From Halothiobacillaceae bacterium (GTDB lineage: Bacteria; Pseudomonadota; Gammaproteobacteria; Halothiobacillales; Halothiobacillaceae), in the NCBI GenBank assembly GCA_028696185.1, contig JAQVHL010000009.1:1-64000 (forward strand): DNA of 64,000 nt, written 5' to 3'. The translations under genes were made by a program, and so were the position numbers. Shown piece after piece: positions 26,592-37,510 of the stretch; the first letter of the stretch is position 1, and every line of letters starts with the position of its first letter. The notes beneath the pieces are model-generated. The model was not told the origin of the DNA, did not search any database, and saw nothing but the letters and a program-made list of their open reading frames with translations.

Positions 26592-28811
26592 TCAATCCAT
26601 TTCCACACGATCCCTCCCATTGCGCTTGGCTCGGTAGAGGGCCTGATCCGCACGCTCGATCAAGCCATCCAGGGTTTCAGCCACCTGCGGATCGAACATG
26701 GCCAGCCCGAAGCTGGCGGTGAAGGCCAGCGGCTCCGGCGACTCGCAGCGCGTACGCGAAGCGGCTACCGTGACGCGCAGACGTTCCGCGATACGCAAGG
26801 CTTCGTCCCTCGCCGTTTCCGGCAGCAACAGGATGAACTCTTCCCCACCCCAGCGCGCCAGACGGTCACTCTCGCGCAGTCCGGCACGTGCCAGATCGGC
26901 AATACGACGGATCGCCTCGTCGCCACAAGCGTGCCCCCGCGTATCGTTGATTCGCTTGAAGTGGTCGATATCGAACATGATGAGTGCGCAAACCCGCTGC
27001 TGGCGCCGCGCCCGACCGAGTTCGGCTTCAGCCTGCTCACGGAAAAAGCGGCGGTTGGACAAACCGGTCAGGCTGTCGGTACTCGCCTGCTCGATAAGCT
27101 GGGCCTCACGCTCTTTGAGGACACTGATGTCCTTGAAGGCAAACAGGGCGGCTTCTTCCCCATCCAGAGTGGTCATGACCGCCGATACGGAAAGCCAGAG
27201 CATTTCCCCCTGCGCATCGCGGAAAGGCAGCTCCATTCCACGCACCGTCTCGCCCCGCCGCAGACGTTCGATCAGACGATCACGCTCGGACAGATCGACC
27301 CAGAGATCCAGCATGCGCCCCCCCAAGGCTGTCGTACGCGACAGAGCGAACAGGCTGGCACCGGCATCGTTAATGAACACCACCTTTCCGTTGTCCGGAT
27401 TGGAAACCAGCATGGGCATGGGCACCGTTTCCAGCAGATGCCAGGTACGCGCCTCGCTTTCCGCCATGGCTTTATGCAGATGCCGCTGCTCGGTGATGTC
27501 GTGCATGGTGCCGACGATGCTGCCATCGCCCAAGGCCCCCTTGACCAAGCTCCACGCCCGCCGCTCGTCCGCCTCCACCTCCTGCGGACCGATGCACATC
27601 TCCAACTCACCACGGCCTGTACGCCGTGCGTCTTCATCGCTGCTATCGCAAAACTGTGCCCAGTACTCACCGAACACTTCACCCGAGGTGTGCCCCTCTA
27701 CAGCCTCACGCTTTAAGCCGACGGCCTCGCAGAGGGCATGGTTGACCAGACGAAAACGGCCTTCAGCATCCTTGTAGTAGACCGGATTAGGAATGGCATC
27801 GATCAGCGCTTGCTGAAAATCCACTTGCGAGCGCAACGCACCACGACTGGCGGCAAGCTCAGCCGTTCGATCCGCCACGCGACGCGCCAGTTCGCGGTTC
27901 ATTTGCTCCAGCGCCTGCGACATATGCCGCCGCTCGCGATCCAGCGCCGTAGCCAACAGTATGGCGGCTGCAACAGCCGCCCCCATCAATTGCAGGGCAG
28001 TCAACGCCTGAGCACGCGGATAGGCATCCAACGGCCCGCTCCCCAGCGACGTGCCGGAGACGGCGATCACGAACAGTAGCGCCAACTGCAAGAACACGAT
28101 CCAAGGCGGGAAGCGCAGGGCGGCCCAGACCAAGGGCAGCATGGCCAGAGCCATCGCACCTATGGACAGCACGTTACCGCCGCCTGGCACAAGGAAAACC
28201 ACCAGGCTGCCCGCAATCAAAACCGTGCTGACCAGTAGCACTTCCAATGGGGCCGCCCCCCCGGAGGGTTCAGCCTCTCCTTGAAAAAGTCGCGAGGCGA
28301 AATAAAAAAACGGTGCAAGCATGAGCACCGCTGTCAGATCCGCAACGAACCAGGTCAGCGCCAACATCAAGGGAGCCCATTCGCCGCTGTCGCCGAAGAG
28401 CAAAACGCCTGACACGCCCAAAAACGCCGCCACCCCGGCGTTAAGCAGGCCACCGAATAACAAAAAGCGAATCACCCCTACGTGACCGGCAAACAGGTCT
28501 TCGGCCGACGTACGCCGTAACTGCCGCAGGGCGAACCATGGTCCAAGCGTATTTCCAAGCGCAATCAACAGCGCCGGCAATACCCCTGATGCCTGAAACA
28601 GCAGACTGGCCAGAAAGGCCGCAAGGAAAATGGCGGGAAGCACGCGCCGTCCCGCCAGCAACACTCCCGCCAAAGCGACGGCGGACGCGGGAGAAACCGG
28701 CGAAGGCAGCCCATATATGACAAAGACCGAGGCCGCCGCCCCCAAATACAGAGCGAACACCATCCATGTGGCGGTGTACGCCCCCCGCAAGCCGAAAATC
28801 GAGTAAGGCAT
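26592..28811 (-). CDS. MASE1-PAS-PAS-GGDEF diguanylate cyclase
   Basis: This 739-residue membrane enzyme is built like the one at 16772-18697 but with an extra PAS domain. MASE1-type helices (about 1-300) are followed by the coiled coil MNRELARRVADRTAELAASRG, PAS1 (YYKDAEGRFRLVNHALCEAVG), PAS2 (MLVSNPDNGKVVFINDAGASLF) and GGDEF. The catalytic motif is RWGGEEF and the I-site is RESD five residues before it, so an active, feedback-inhibited cyclase is predicted. The start at 28811 (MPYSIFGLRG) is chosen on membrane topology; an upstream GTG at 28910 would add 33 residues. The shared layout suggests paralogy. Confidence 0.88.
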   Translation of the reverse strand: MPYSIFGLRGAYTATWMVFALYLGAAASVFVIYGLPSPVSPASAVALAGVLLAGRRVLPAIFLAAFLASLLFQASGVLPALLIALGNTLGPWFALRQLRRTSAEDLFAGHVGVIRFLLFGGLLNAGVAAFLGVSGVLLFGDSGEWAPLMLALTWFVADLTAVLMLAPFFYFASRLFQGEAEPSGGAAPLEVLLVSTVLIAGSLVVFLVPGGGNVLSIGAMALAMLPLVWAALRFPPWIVFLQLALLFVIAVSGTSLGSGPLDAYPRAQALTALQLMGAAVAAAILLATALDRERRHMSQALEQMNRELARRVADRTAELAASRGALRSQVDFQQALIDAIPNPVYYKDAEGRFRLVNHALCEAVGLKREAVEGHTSGEVFGEYWAQFCDSSDEDARRTGRGELEMCIGPQEVEADERRAWSLVKGALGDGSIVGTMHDITEQRHLHKAMAESEARTWHLLETVPMPMLVSNPDNGKVVFINDAGASLFALSRTTALGGRMLDLWVDLSERDRLIERLRRGETVRGMELPFRDAQGEMLWLSVSAVMTTLDGEEAALFAFKDISVLKEREAQLIEQASTDSLTGLSNRRFFREQAEAELGRARRQQRVCALIMFDIDHFKRINDTRGHACGDEAIRRIADLARAGLRESDRLARWGGEEFILLLPETARDEALRIAERLRVTVAASRTRCESPEPLAFTASFGLAMFDPQVAETLDGLIERADQALYRAKRNGRDRVEMD

Positions 28812-29024
28812 GGTCAAGCCAGTAAAGTTGTCATGGCGCGCGCTTTTCCCTGCAAAAAATGTCCCTAGGAGGAGTCTACCCGGCAAAACCCAGGATATGA
28901 AGCCATCCACGCCCCCGCTTGACGCCGCATTTACGCTGCATATACGCCAAGCTGACGCAGCGCGCCCCAGCGCACCGCCAAGCTGGTATGATGGCGCACT
29001 GTTTCATGATCTTCCGTAACCGCC

Positions 29025-30260
29025 ATGTCCGCCGATCCCAAACAGGATGCCCTGGATTACCACCGCCTGCCGCAACCTGGCAAGCTCGCCACCCAAGTCA
29101 CCAAGCCCACCGCCACCGCGCGCGATCTGGCGCTGGCCTACTCGCCCGGCGTGGCTGAGCCGGTACGCGCCATTGCCGACGATCCGGACAGCGCCTACGC
29201 CTATACCGGCAAGGGCAACCTGGTAGCGGTGATTTCCGACGGCAGCGCGATCCTTGGGCTGGGCAACCTCGGAGCGCTGGCCTCCAAGCCAGTGATGGAA
29301 GGCAAGGGTGTGCTGTTCAAACGCTTCGCGGATATCGACGTATTCGACATTGAGGTGGATACCCACAGCCCGGCGCACTTCATTGAGGTGGTCAAGGCCA
29401 TCGCCCCGAGCTTTGGCGGCATCAATCTTGAGGACATCGCCGCCCCGCACTGCTTCGAGATCGAACAGGCGCTCATTGAGGCGCTGGACATCCCCGTCTT
29501 CCACGACGATCAGCACGGCACCGCCATCATTATCGCCGCCGCGCTGCTCAACGCGCTGGAGCTGCAAGGCAAGCGCATCGAAGATGTCCGCATCGTGCTG
29601 GTTGGTGTAGGCGCCGCCGGCACCAATGCCCTCAAGCTCCTGATGGCCCTGGGCGCGGACAAGCACAAGCTGCGCGCTGTCGACCGCGTCGGCGTACTGC
29701 ACGCAGGGCTGGCCGACCTGCCGCCGCACCATGCCCAATTCGCCGTCGAAACCACCGACCGCACCCTGGAAGACGCCTGCCGGAATGCCGATGTCTTCAT
29801 CGGCGTCTCTGCCCCCAACCTGCTCACCGCCCCGATGCTGCAGAGCATGGCCCCGCGACCGATCGTGTTCGCGCTCGCCAACCCTGATCCGGAAATCCGC
29901 CCGGAACTTGCGCACACGCTGCGCGACGATCTCATCATGGCCACCGGGCGCAGCGACTACCCCAACCAGGTCAACAACGTACTGGCTTTTCCTTATATCT
30001 TCCGCGGCGCGCTGGACTGCCGCGCGAGCCGCATCACCGAAGGCATGAAACTCGCTTGCGTGCGCGCCCTGGCGGATCTGACCCGCGAAGCGGTGCCCGA
30101 GGCGGTACTGAGTGCTTACGGACTGCAGCAACTCGCGTTCGGGCCGGATTACATCCTGCCCAAACCCTTCGATCCGCGCCTGATCGAACGCCTGCCTGCT
30201 GCCATTGCCGCCGCCGCCCAGGCCGAAGGCGTGGCCCGCCAGCCCTACCGCCCACGCTGA
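29025..30260 (+). CDS. NAD(P)-dependent malic enzyme, short form
   Basis: This 411-residue enzyme converts malate to pyruvate and CO2 with reduction of NAD(P). It contains YSPGVAEPVRAI, the catalytic GKGNLVAVISDGSAILGLGN region, metal-site VFHDDQHGT and a Rossmann motif LVGVGAAGTNALKLL. It equals the catalytic half of MaeB but lacks the C-terminal phosphotransacetylase-like domain, as in small bacterial malic enzymes. The gene for malate dehydrogenase starts directly after the stop, so the two malate-consuming enzymes are probably co-expressed, joining the TCA cycle to pyruvate and NADPH supply. Confidence 0.95.
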   Translation: MSADPKQDALDYHRLPQPGKLATQVTKPTATARDLALAYSPGVAEPVRAIADDPDSAYAYTGKGNLVAVISDGSAILGLGNLGALASKPVMEGKGVLFKRFADIDVFDIEVDTHSPAHFIEVVKAIAPSFGGINLEDIAAPHCFEIEQALIEALDIPVFHDDQHGTAIIIAAALLNALELQGKRIEDVRIVLVGVGAAGTNALKLLMALGADKHKLRAVDRVGVLHAGLADLPPHHAQFAVETTDRTLEDACRNADVFIGVSAPNLLTAPMLQSMAPRPIVFALANPDPEIRPELAHTLRDDLIMATGRSDYPNQVNNVLAFPYIFRGALDCRASRITEGMKLACVRALADLTREAVPEAVLSAYGLQQLAFGPDYILPKPFDPRLIERLPAAIAAAAQAEGVARQPYRPR

Positions 30261-30261
30261 C

Positions 30262-31191
30262 ATGCTGCGCCGCATCGCCCTGTTCGGCCCCGGACGGGTC
30301 GGCGAATCCGCCGCCCACCTGATCGCGCGACGTGACCTGTGCCGCGAACTGGTGCTGATCGGCATTGACGATGCCCAGACACGCGGCATCGCGCTGGACA
30401 TCCAGGAATCCGCCCCGGCCATCGGTTTTGACACGCGCGTGACCGGCGGCGCCGACCCGGCCCTGTGCGAAGGCGCTGAGCTCATCATTCTCACCGCCGG
30501 GATTCCACGCGCACCCGGCATGTCCCGCGAAGATGTCCTGCGCACCAACCAGGTCATCATCGACAGCCTGTGCGACGCCGTCCGCCGACACGCCCCCGAT
30601 GCCCTGGTGCTGGTCGTTTCCAACCCGGTGGACCTGCTCACCCATCGCGTGCGCATACGAACCGGCCTGCCCCGCTCGCGTGTCATCGGACAGGCCGGCC
30701 TGCTCGATGCCTCGCGCATGGCCAGCTTCATCGCCCAGACCACCGGCCTGTCGGTCCAGGACGTGCGCGCCATGGTCATCGGCGGGCATGGCGACACCAT
30801 GCTGCCCCTGCCACGTTTTTCTTCCGTTTCCGGCGTACCGGTCACCAGCCTGCTCGATCAGGGGCAACTGGACGAAATCATGCGCCGCACACGGGAAGGT
30901 GGCGGCGAGATTCTCGCCCTGCGCGGCAATGCCAGCGCCTACGACGCCCCCGCCGCCGCCATTGCCTCCATGGTCGATGCCATCGCCCATGACCGTCGGC
31001 GCCTGCTGCCGGGCGTTGCCGTGCTCGACGGGGAATACGGGGAATACGACGTGGCCCTGGGCGTTCCGCTGGTTCTTGGTCGCGAGGGTATCGAGCGTAT
31101 CGTCGAACTGCCGCTGGACACAGACGAAGCGCACGCCTTCCGGGCCGCCTGCCAGCATGCCCGACAAGCCCGGGCACCGGAATCACCATGA
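30262..31191 (+). CDS. mdh: Malate dehydrogenase (LDH-like type)
   Basis: This 309-residue NAD-dependent dehydrogenase has N-terminal GPGRVGESAAHLIA and the substrate loop PRAPGMSRED, whose Arg residue favours malate over lactate. VVSNPVDLLTHRV, GQAGLLDASRM and the catalytic His motif IGGHGDTMLPL follow. It fits the LDH-like, usually tetrameric, malate dehydrogenase group rather than the E. coli type. The ATG lies one base after the malic enzyme stop. The following exonuclease gene overlaps its stop by four bases, making a three-gene unit. Confidence 0.93.
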   Translation: MLRRIALFGPGRVGESAAHLIARRDLCRELVLIGIDDAQTRGIALDIQESAPAIGFDTRVTGGADPALCEGAELIILTAGIPRAPGMSREDVLRTNQVIIDSLCDAVRRHAPDALVLVVSNPVDLLTHRVRIRTGLPRSRVIGQAGLLDASRMASFIAQTTGLSVQDVRAMVIGGHGDTMLPLPRFSSVSGVPVTSLLDQGQLDEIMRRTREGGGEILALRGNASAYDAPAAAIASMVDAIAHDRRRLLPGVAVLDGEYGEYDVALGVPLVLGREGIERIVELPLDTDEAHAFRAACQHARQARAPESP

Positions 31192-32120
31192 ACGAGACCG
31201 CGCCACGCGTCTGGCTGATCGACAGCCACGCCCAGATCTTCCGCGCCTGGCATGTCTGGCCTCCCGCACTGCGCGATGCCGATGGCGAGGTATGCAACGC
31301 CCTGCACGGCTTTGCCGACTTCCTGCTGGAACTGCTCGAATCCCTCGCCCGCAGCGAGAGTGGCCCCCTGCATCTGGCCTGCGCCTTCGACAGCCCCGGC
31401 AGCCGCCGCTACCGGCAAAGCATCTACCCCGCCTACAAGGCGCATCGCCCACCGCCCCCTGCCGAACTGACCCCGCAATTCGAACGCTGCCGCGCGCTGG
31501 CCCTCGCCGCAGGCATACCCATCTTTGCCGCGCCGGAGCACGAGGCCGACGATGTGATCGGCACGCTCTGCGCCCGCCTGCGTGCGCGCGGCCATGCCCT
31601 GACCCTGCTCACCGGCGACAAGGACCTGGCGCAACTGATACGGGAAAACGACCGCTGGTGGAATCCACTACGCCGCGAAGTGCTGGATCAGGCCGGCGTC
31701 AAACGCGCCTTCGGCGTGCGCCCCGAGCAGATTCCCGACCTTCTGGCCTTGACCGGCGACAGCTCGGACAACATTCCCGGCGTACCGGGAATCGGTCCGC
31801 GCACCGCCGCGCGCCTGCTGGAAAAACACGGCGACATCGACCAGTTGTATGCCTTTCTGGAACGGGTGGGGATGATGCGCGAGGGTGTTGCCGGCCGGGG
31901 AGCCACCCGCACCCAGCGGCTTCTGGCCGAACACGCGGACACCGTGCGTCTGGCCCGCCGCTTGACCGGCGTCGTCTGTGACCTGCCGCTGGCGGAAGAC
32001 AGGGTGCGTCTGCAACCCACCGACAGTGCGGCCTTCGATGCACAGCTGCGCCAGCTGCGCGTCGATGCCACGCGCCGCCGCCGTTGGGCCAGCGTGCTGG
32101 ACGAACTGGGCGCTCGCTGA
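31188..32120 (+). CDS. FEN-type 5'-3' exonuclease (Xni/PolA N-domain-like)
   Basis: This 310-residue flap-endonuclease-like protein matches the 5' nuclease domain of DNA polymerase I. It has an N-terminal WLIDSHAQIFRAWH metal-binding Asp, FDSPGSRRYRQSIYPAYKAHR, the acidic cluster EHEADDVIGTL, TGDKDLAQLI and the helix-hairpin-helix LALTGDSSDNIPGVPGIGPR. It lacks polymerase and proofreading domains, so it is a stand-alone enzyme like Xni/ExoIX or bacterial FEN homologues. It is 4-base coupled to mdh. The acidic residues expected of an active nuclease appear present, in contrast to Xni, which lacks some metal ligands. Confidence 0.85.
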   Translation: MNETAPRVWLIDSHAQIFRAWHVWPPALRDADGEVCNALHGFADFLLELLESLARSESGPLHLACAFDSPGSRRYRQSIYPAYKAHRPPPPAELTPQFERCRALALAAGIPIFAAPEHEADDVIGTLCARLRARGHALTLLTGDKDLAQLIRENDRWWNPLRREVLDQAGVKRAFGVRPEQIPDLLALTGDSSDNIPGVPGIGPRTAARLLEKHGDIDQLYAFLERVGMMREGVAGRGATRTQRLLAEHADTVRLARRLTGVVCDLPLAEDRVRLQPTDSAAFDAQLRQLRVDATRRRRWASVLDELGAR

Positions 32121-32207
32121 ACCGCACCGGAAAGGCGGATTGCCTACCGGGACATGGCACCGTTCCGCGACAGGACCACTACTTTCACGCCACGACGGGA
32201 GAACCCC

Positions 32208-32663
32208 ATGCACAGCATTCAACTGAAGATTCTCGACCCGCGCATCGGCACGGAATTCCCGCTGCCGGACTACGCCACCCCCGGCAGTGCCGGAATGGAT
32301 CTGCGCGCCTGCATCGACGCGCCGGTTGCGCTTCTCCCCGGCGAAACCGTACTTATCCCTACCGGGCTTGCCCTGCACATTGGTGATCCGGGGCTCGCGG
32401 CGGTAATCCTGCCGCGCTCCGGCCTGGGGCACAAGCACGGCATCGTGCTCGGCAACCTGGTCGGACTCATCGACTCGGATTACCAGGGGCAACTGTTCGT
32501 TTCGGTATGGAATCGCGGCACGGAACGCTTCACCATCGAGGCGGGCGAGCGCATTGCCCAACTGGTGTTCGTACCGGTAGTACAAGCGGGGTTCGAGATC
32601 GTCGAGGTGTTTCACGCCAGTGAAAGAGGGACCGGCGGCTTCGGCTCCACAGGGCGCGGCTGA
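32208..32663 (+). CDS. dut: dUTP diphosphatase
   Basis: This 151-residue trimeric dUTPase hydrolyses dUTP to dUMP, keeping uracil out of DNA and feeding thymidylate synthesis. All five motifs are visible: [43 protein letters not shown] and the C-terminal [15 protein letters not shown] 32208 follows GGGAGAACCCC; the open frame extends 18 codons further upstream without a supporting ribosome-binding site. It follows the exonuclease by 87 bases. A GC-rich inverted repeat without a U-run (CGGGGCG/CGCCCCG, about 32796) lies downstream. Confidence 0.97.
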   Translation: MHSIQLKILDPRIGTEFPLPDYATPGSAGMDLRACIDAPVALLPGETVLIPTGLALHIGDPGLAAVILPRSGLGHKHGIVLGNLVGLIDSDYQGQLFVSVWNRGTERFTIEAGERIAQLVFVPVVQAGFEIVEVFHASERGTGGFGSTGRG

Positions 32664-32821
32664 CATGAGCGCGTGATGGGGGCGTGCACAGCGCACCGCT
32701 GCCAAGCCCCCATCGGATTCCGCTTCCCCGTGAGCACCGCGCGCTCTGTATCGATATAGCCTGAAGCACAACAGAGCACCAGACGGCAAGCGGGCGGGGC
32801 GATTGAACGCCCCGCAAAAGC

Positions 32822-33346
32822 TCAGGACTGACGCATCACGTAATCGGTCAGGCTGCGGTAGCCCTGCTGCGCGAGGTACTCCGACAGAAAGCGCGCCCCT
32901 TCCGTGCACTGCCGCTCGGGAGGGAACCCCGCTTCAAAACGGCGCAAGCGCGCGTAGATTTCCTCCCACTCATCGAGGTACTTGCGGTAGTGGGGGGCAA
33001 TACGCACCGAGCTGTAGCCGTCGATGGCGCCCGCCGCATTGCGGCGCGGGCCGACACGGGTGAAAACCCAGTAATGGTCGCCGCTCTTGGCGCGGTTCTT
33101 GACAAACCCGTAGAACTCATCGCCGCGCTGGATCACCTGCCACATGACGTAGAACACGCTACGCGGCATGTCCGGGTGGCGCAGGATGTTGTGTGGCGCG
33201 CCGATCAGCTCATCCTTTTCATAGCCTGCGATACGGATCAAGGTGGGGTTGACGAACTGGATGACACCACGCGTATCGGTACGCGACTGGATGGTATCCG
33301 TGGGTTTGAGCACGATTTCGCGCCCGGTGACGGTGCGTTGCAGCAT
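32822..33346 (-). CDS. Stand-alone Aer-type PAS protein
   Basis: This 174-residue cytosolic protein has one PAS domain of the Aer type: QFVNPTLIRIAGYEKDELIG, NILRHPDMPRSVFYVMW, GFVKNRAKSGDHYWVFTRV and DGYSSVRIAP. A helical C-terminal extension follows (RKYLDEWEEIYARLRRFE...). It shares the HxDMP...MW signature with the PAS protein at 6530-7036 but has no chemoreceptor beside it. It may plug into a receptor encoded elsewhere, including the one at 7033, or act as a redox sensor on its own. It is a single-gene unit. Confidence 0.8.
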   Translation of the reverse strand: MLQRTVTGREIVLKPTDTIQSRTDTRGVIQFVNPTLIRIAGYEKDELIGAPHNILRHPDMPRSVFYVMWQVIQRGDEFYGFVKNRAKSGDHYWVFTRVGPRRNAAGAIDGYSSVRIAPHYRKYLDEWEEIYARLRRFEAGFPPERQCTEGARFLSEYLAQQGYRSLTDYVMRQS

Positions 33347-33844
33347 GACGTTTCACCTGAAGGTGGAGGGTGAGCCTGTCTCCTTGGCACCCGATCGATC
33401 AATCATAAAATTTTCACATAACTCATTGCAAGAGATGAAAAAGCCATGACGGTACGGTGACCATTTTTTCCATATTCAAGAAGCCCTTGTGACGATCGAA
33501 GCACCGCGCTCCCAGGGCATCCTGAAAGCCCTCGCGCCTGCCGGCGATGAGGCAGACGTGCCGAAGTGGAGCGGTCTGTGCTGGGTGCTCCTGCTCGCCC
33601 ATTCCGCTCACGCCTGCCCGGCACAAGGCCGGCCCCCAGCGGCCCACAGGGCGGATTACCACTGCGTTTGTGCGGGATAAACATGAATCCCCTGATCTTG
33701 AGCGGACCCGTGCGCCATATCGGGCCGGCCACTTTACGGGCGCAATGCGGGCCGGGACTCGGCCTTGCCCCCCAGCCCGGCAACCGAAAACTTGAGTAAG
33801 ATACGCCCCTGCCTGGAGCGCTCCACCCAAGGACCACAACAAAC
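33347..33844. other. 498-base intergenic region with stem-loops, no convincing gene
   Basis: The first 130 bases are AT-rich and probably carry the promoters of the PAS gene. The remainder is GC-rich with possible stems, including TGCGCC (33711-33716) with GGCGCA (33739-33744) and GCCGGG (33751-33756) with CCCGGC (33776-33781). Several overlapping reading frames exist on both strands but none has a ribosome-binding site or recognisable motif. It may be a decayed repeat or an untranslated leader of the transporter gene. Confidence 0.5.
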
Positions 33845-35167
33845 ATGTCCCGCACCGCACCCGCCGACCATTCGGCCGACACCCCGGCCACAGCCCCGGC
33901 CAATTCCGCTCGACGTGTACTTTTTGCCAGCCTGATCGGCACTACCATCGAGTTTTTCGACTTCTACATCTACGCCACCGCCGCTGCGCTGGTGTTTCCG
34001 CAGTTGTTCTTCCCCCAATCCGACCCGACCAGCGCCACCCTGCAATCGCTGGCCACCTTCGCCATCGCCTTTTTCGCCCGCCCCATAGGCGCGGCCCTGT
34101 TCGGGCATTTCGGTGACCGTATCGGACGCAAGGCGACCCTGGTCGCCTCCCTGCTGACCATGGGCCTGTCCACCGTGGCCATCGGACTGTTACCCACCTA
34201 TGCCAGCATCGGCCTTGCCGCACCGATTCTGCTCGCTGTTTTCCGCTTCGGCCAGGGGCTGGGGCTGGGCGGCGAATGGGGCGGAGCGGTGCTGCTGGCC
34301 ACGGAAAACGCCCCACCCGGCAAACGCGCCTGGTACGGCATGTTCCCCCAATTGGGCGCCCCCATCGGCTTTGTGCTTTCCAGCGTCACGTTCCTGGTGC
34401 TGACTTCCGTACTGAGCGATGAGGAGTTCCTCGATTACGGCTGGCGCATCCCGTTCATCGCCAGCGCCGTGCTTGTAATCTTCGGCCTGTATGTACGCCT
34501 GCAACTGACGGAAACGCCCGTGTTTCGTCAGGCCATGGAAACAGAGCGCCGGATCCGCGTGCCGGTGGCCTGTGTGCTGCGCCACCATACCCCAGCGCTG
34601 CTTATTGGTACCCTCGTCTCACTCGCCGCATTTGTGATTTTCTACCTGATGACCGTGTTCGCCCTGTCCTACGGCACCTCCCGGAGCGGCTTGGGCATGG
34701 ATCGCGAAACCTTCCTGTTCGCCCAATTGTTCGGGGTGCTGTTCTTCGCCCTGGCCATTCCCCTGGCCAGTCTGCTCGCAGAGCGCTACGGGCGGCGCCC
34801 CGCCATGCTCGGCGCGGCGATCAGCGCCTTCCTGCTGGGCTTTGCCCTGGCGCCCCTGCTCGGATCGGGGCATCTGTACGGCGTCATCGTCTTCCTGTCC
34901 CTGGGGTTTACCGTAATGGGACTGTGCTACGGTGCGCTGGGCACCCTGCTCTCTGAACTCTTCCCAACGGCGGTGCGCTATACCGGCGCCTCCCTGGCTT
35001 TCAACCTCGCCGGTATTTTTGGCGCATCGCTGGCACCTTACATTGCCACCTGGCTGGCGGCACACTACGGCCTGAGCCACGTCGGGTACTATCTGTCGGG
35101 CATTGCGGTACTGACCGTGATCGGTCTGCTGATGATGCGGGAAACACGGGACAAAACGCTGGTTTGA
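33845..35167 (+). CDS. MHS-family MFS metabolite:H+ symporter
   Basis: This 440-residue, 12-helix transporter belongs to the metabolite:H+ symporter branch of the major facilitator superfamily (KgtP, ProP, ShiA and CitA relatives). Signatures are SLIGTTIEFFDFYIYATA in helix 1, ARPIGAALFGHFGDRIGRK between helices 2 and 3, and RFGQGLGLGGEWGGAVLLATENAPPGKRAWYGM. The substrate cannot be read from sequence; dicarboxylates, osmolytes or aromatic acids are all possible. It is monocistronic. A long GC-rich leader precedes it and 256 bases separate it from the convergent thiC. Confidence 0.9.
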   Translation: MSRTAPADHSADTPATAPANSARRVLFASLIGTTIEFFDFYIYATAAALVFPQLFFPQSDPTSATLQSLATFAIAFFARPIGAALFGHFGDRIGRKATLVASLLTMGLSTVAIGLLPTYASIGLAAPILLAVFRFGQGLGLGGEWGGAVLLATENAPPGKRAWYGMFPQLGAPIGFVLSSVTFLVLTSVLSDEEFLDYGWRIPFIASAVLVIFGLYVRLQLTETPVFRQAMETERRIRVPVACVLRHHTPALLIGTLVSLAAFVIFYLMTVFALSYGTSRSGLGMDRETFLFAQLFGVLFFALAIPLASLLAERYGRRPAMLGAAISAFLLGFALAPLLGSGHLYGVIVFLSLGFTVMGLCYGALGTLLSELFPTAVRYTGASLAFNLAGIFGASLAPYIATWLAAHYGLSHVGYYLSGIAVLTVIGLLMMRETRDKTLV

Positions 35168-35373
35168 CGGGCGGAACGAATCGCGCTTATCAACGACCGC
35201 CACGACAACTTTACAACCGGCTCAAGATCCGAATATCGGGCCCGCATCTTATCCGGGCTTCGTGGCTATTGACCGTTTGCATGGCGGACGCCTGAACCGG
35301 GTTTGCCGTCAACCCAATCCAGTCAGGTTTCGGCAAGCGGCTTTCGGCCGCTCTGTGTGCGCAGAAACGCAAA

Positions 35374-35402
35374 CGGCCCGGCGCCTTGAGGCAACCGGGC
35401 CG
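35374..35402 (-). terminator. Probable thiC terminator
   Basis: On the minus strand CGGCCCGG pairs with CCGGGCCG across a 13-base loop. It is followed by a TTTGCGTTT tract about 25-50 bases past the thiC stop. The imperfect U-run lowers certainty. Confidence 0.55.
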
Positions 35403-35423
35403 CGATGCGGGGGCAAGGCCTTG

Positions 35424-37448
<2,025 letters not shown>

Positions 37449-37510
37449 TTCGCGTCAAGGTAAAGGAGCGGCGCGGGCTTTGCAACCGCTCCCCGAATAC
37501 GTTTTCCCGT

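Noticed and set aside
30533..31981. 482-codon frame overlapping mdh and the exonuclease in another frame
   Set aside because: The Pro/Ala/Arg-rich composition is typical of a shadow frame, and both underlying genes are unmistakable.
33423..33860. 145-codon minus-strand frame in the spacer before the MHS transporter gene
   Set aside because: No ribosome-binding site or motif; it overlaps the promoter and start region of the transporter gene.
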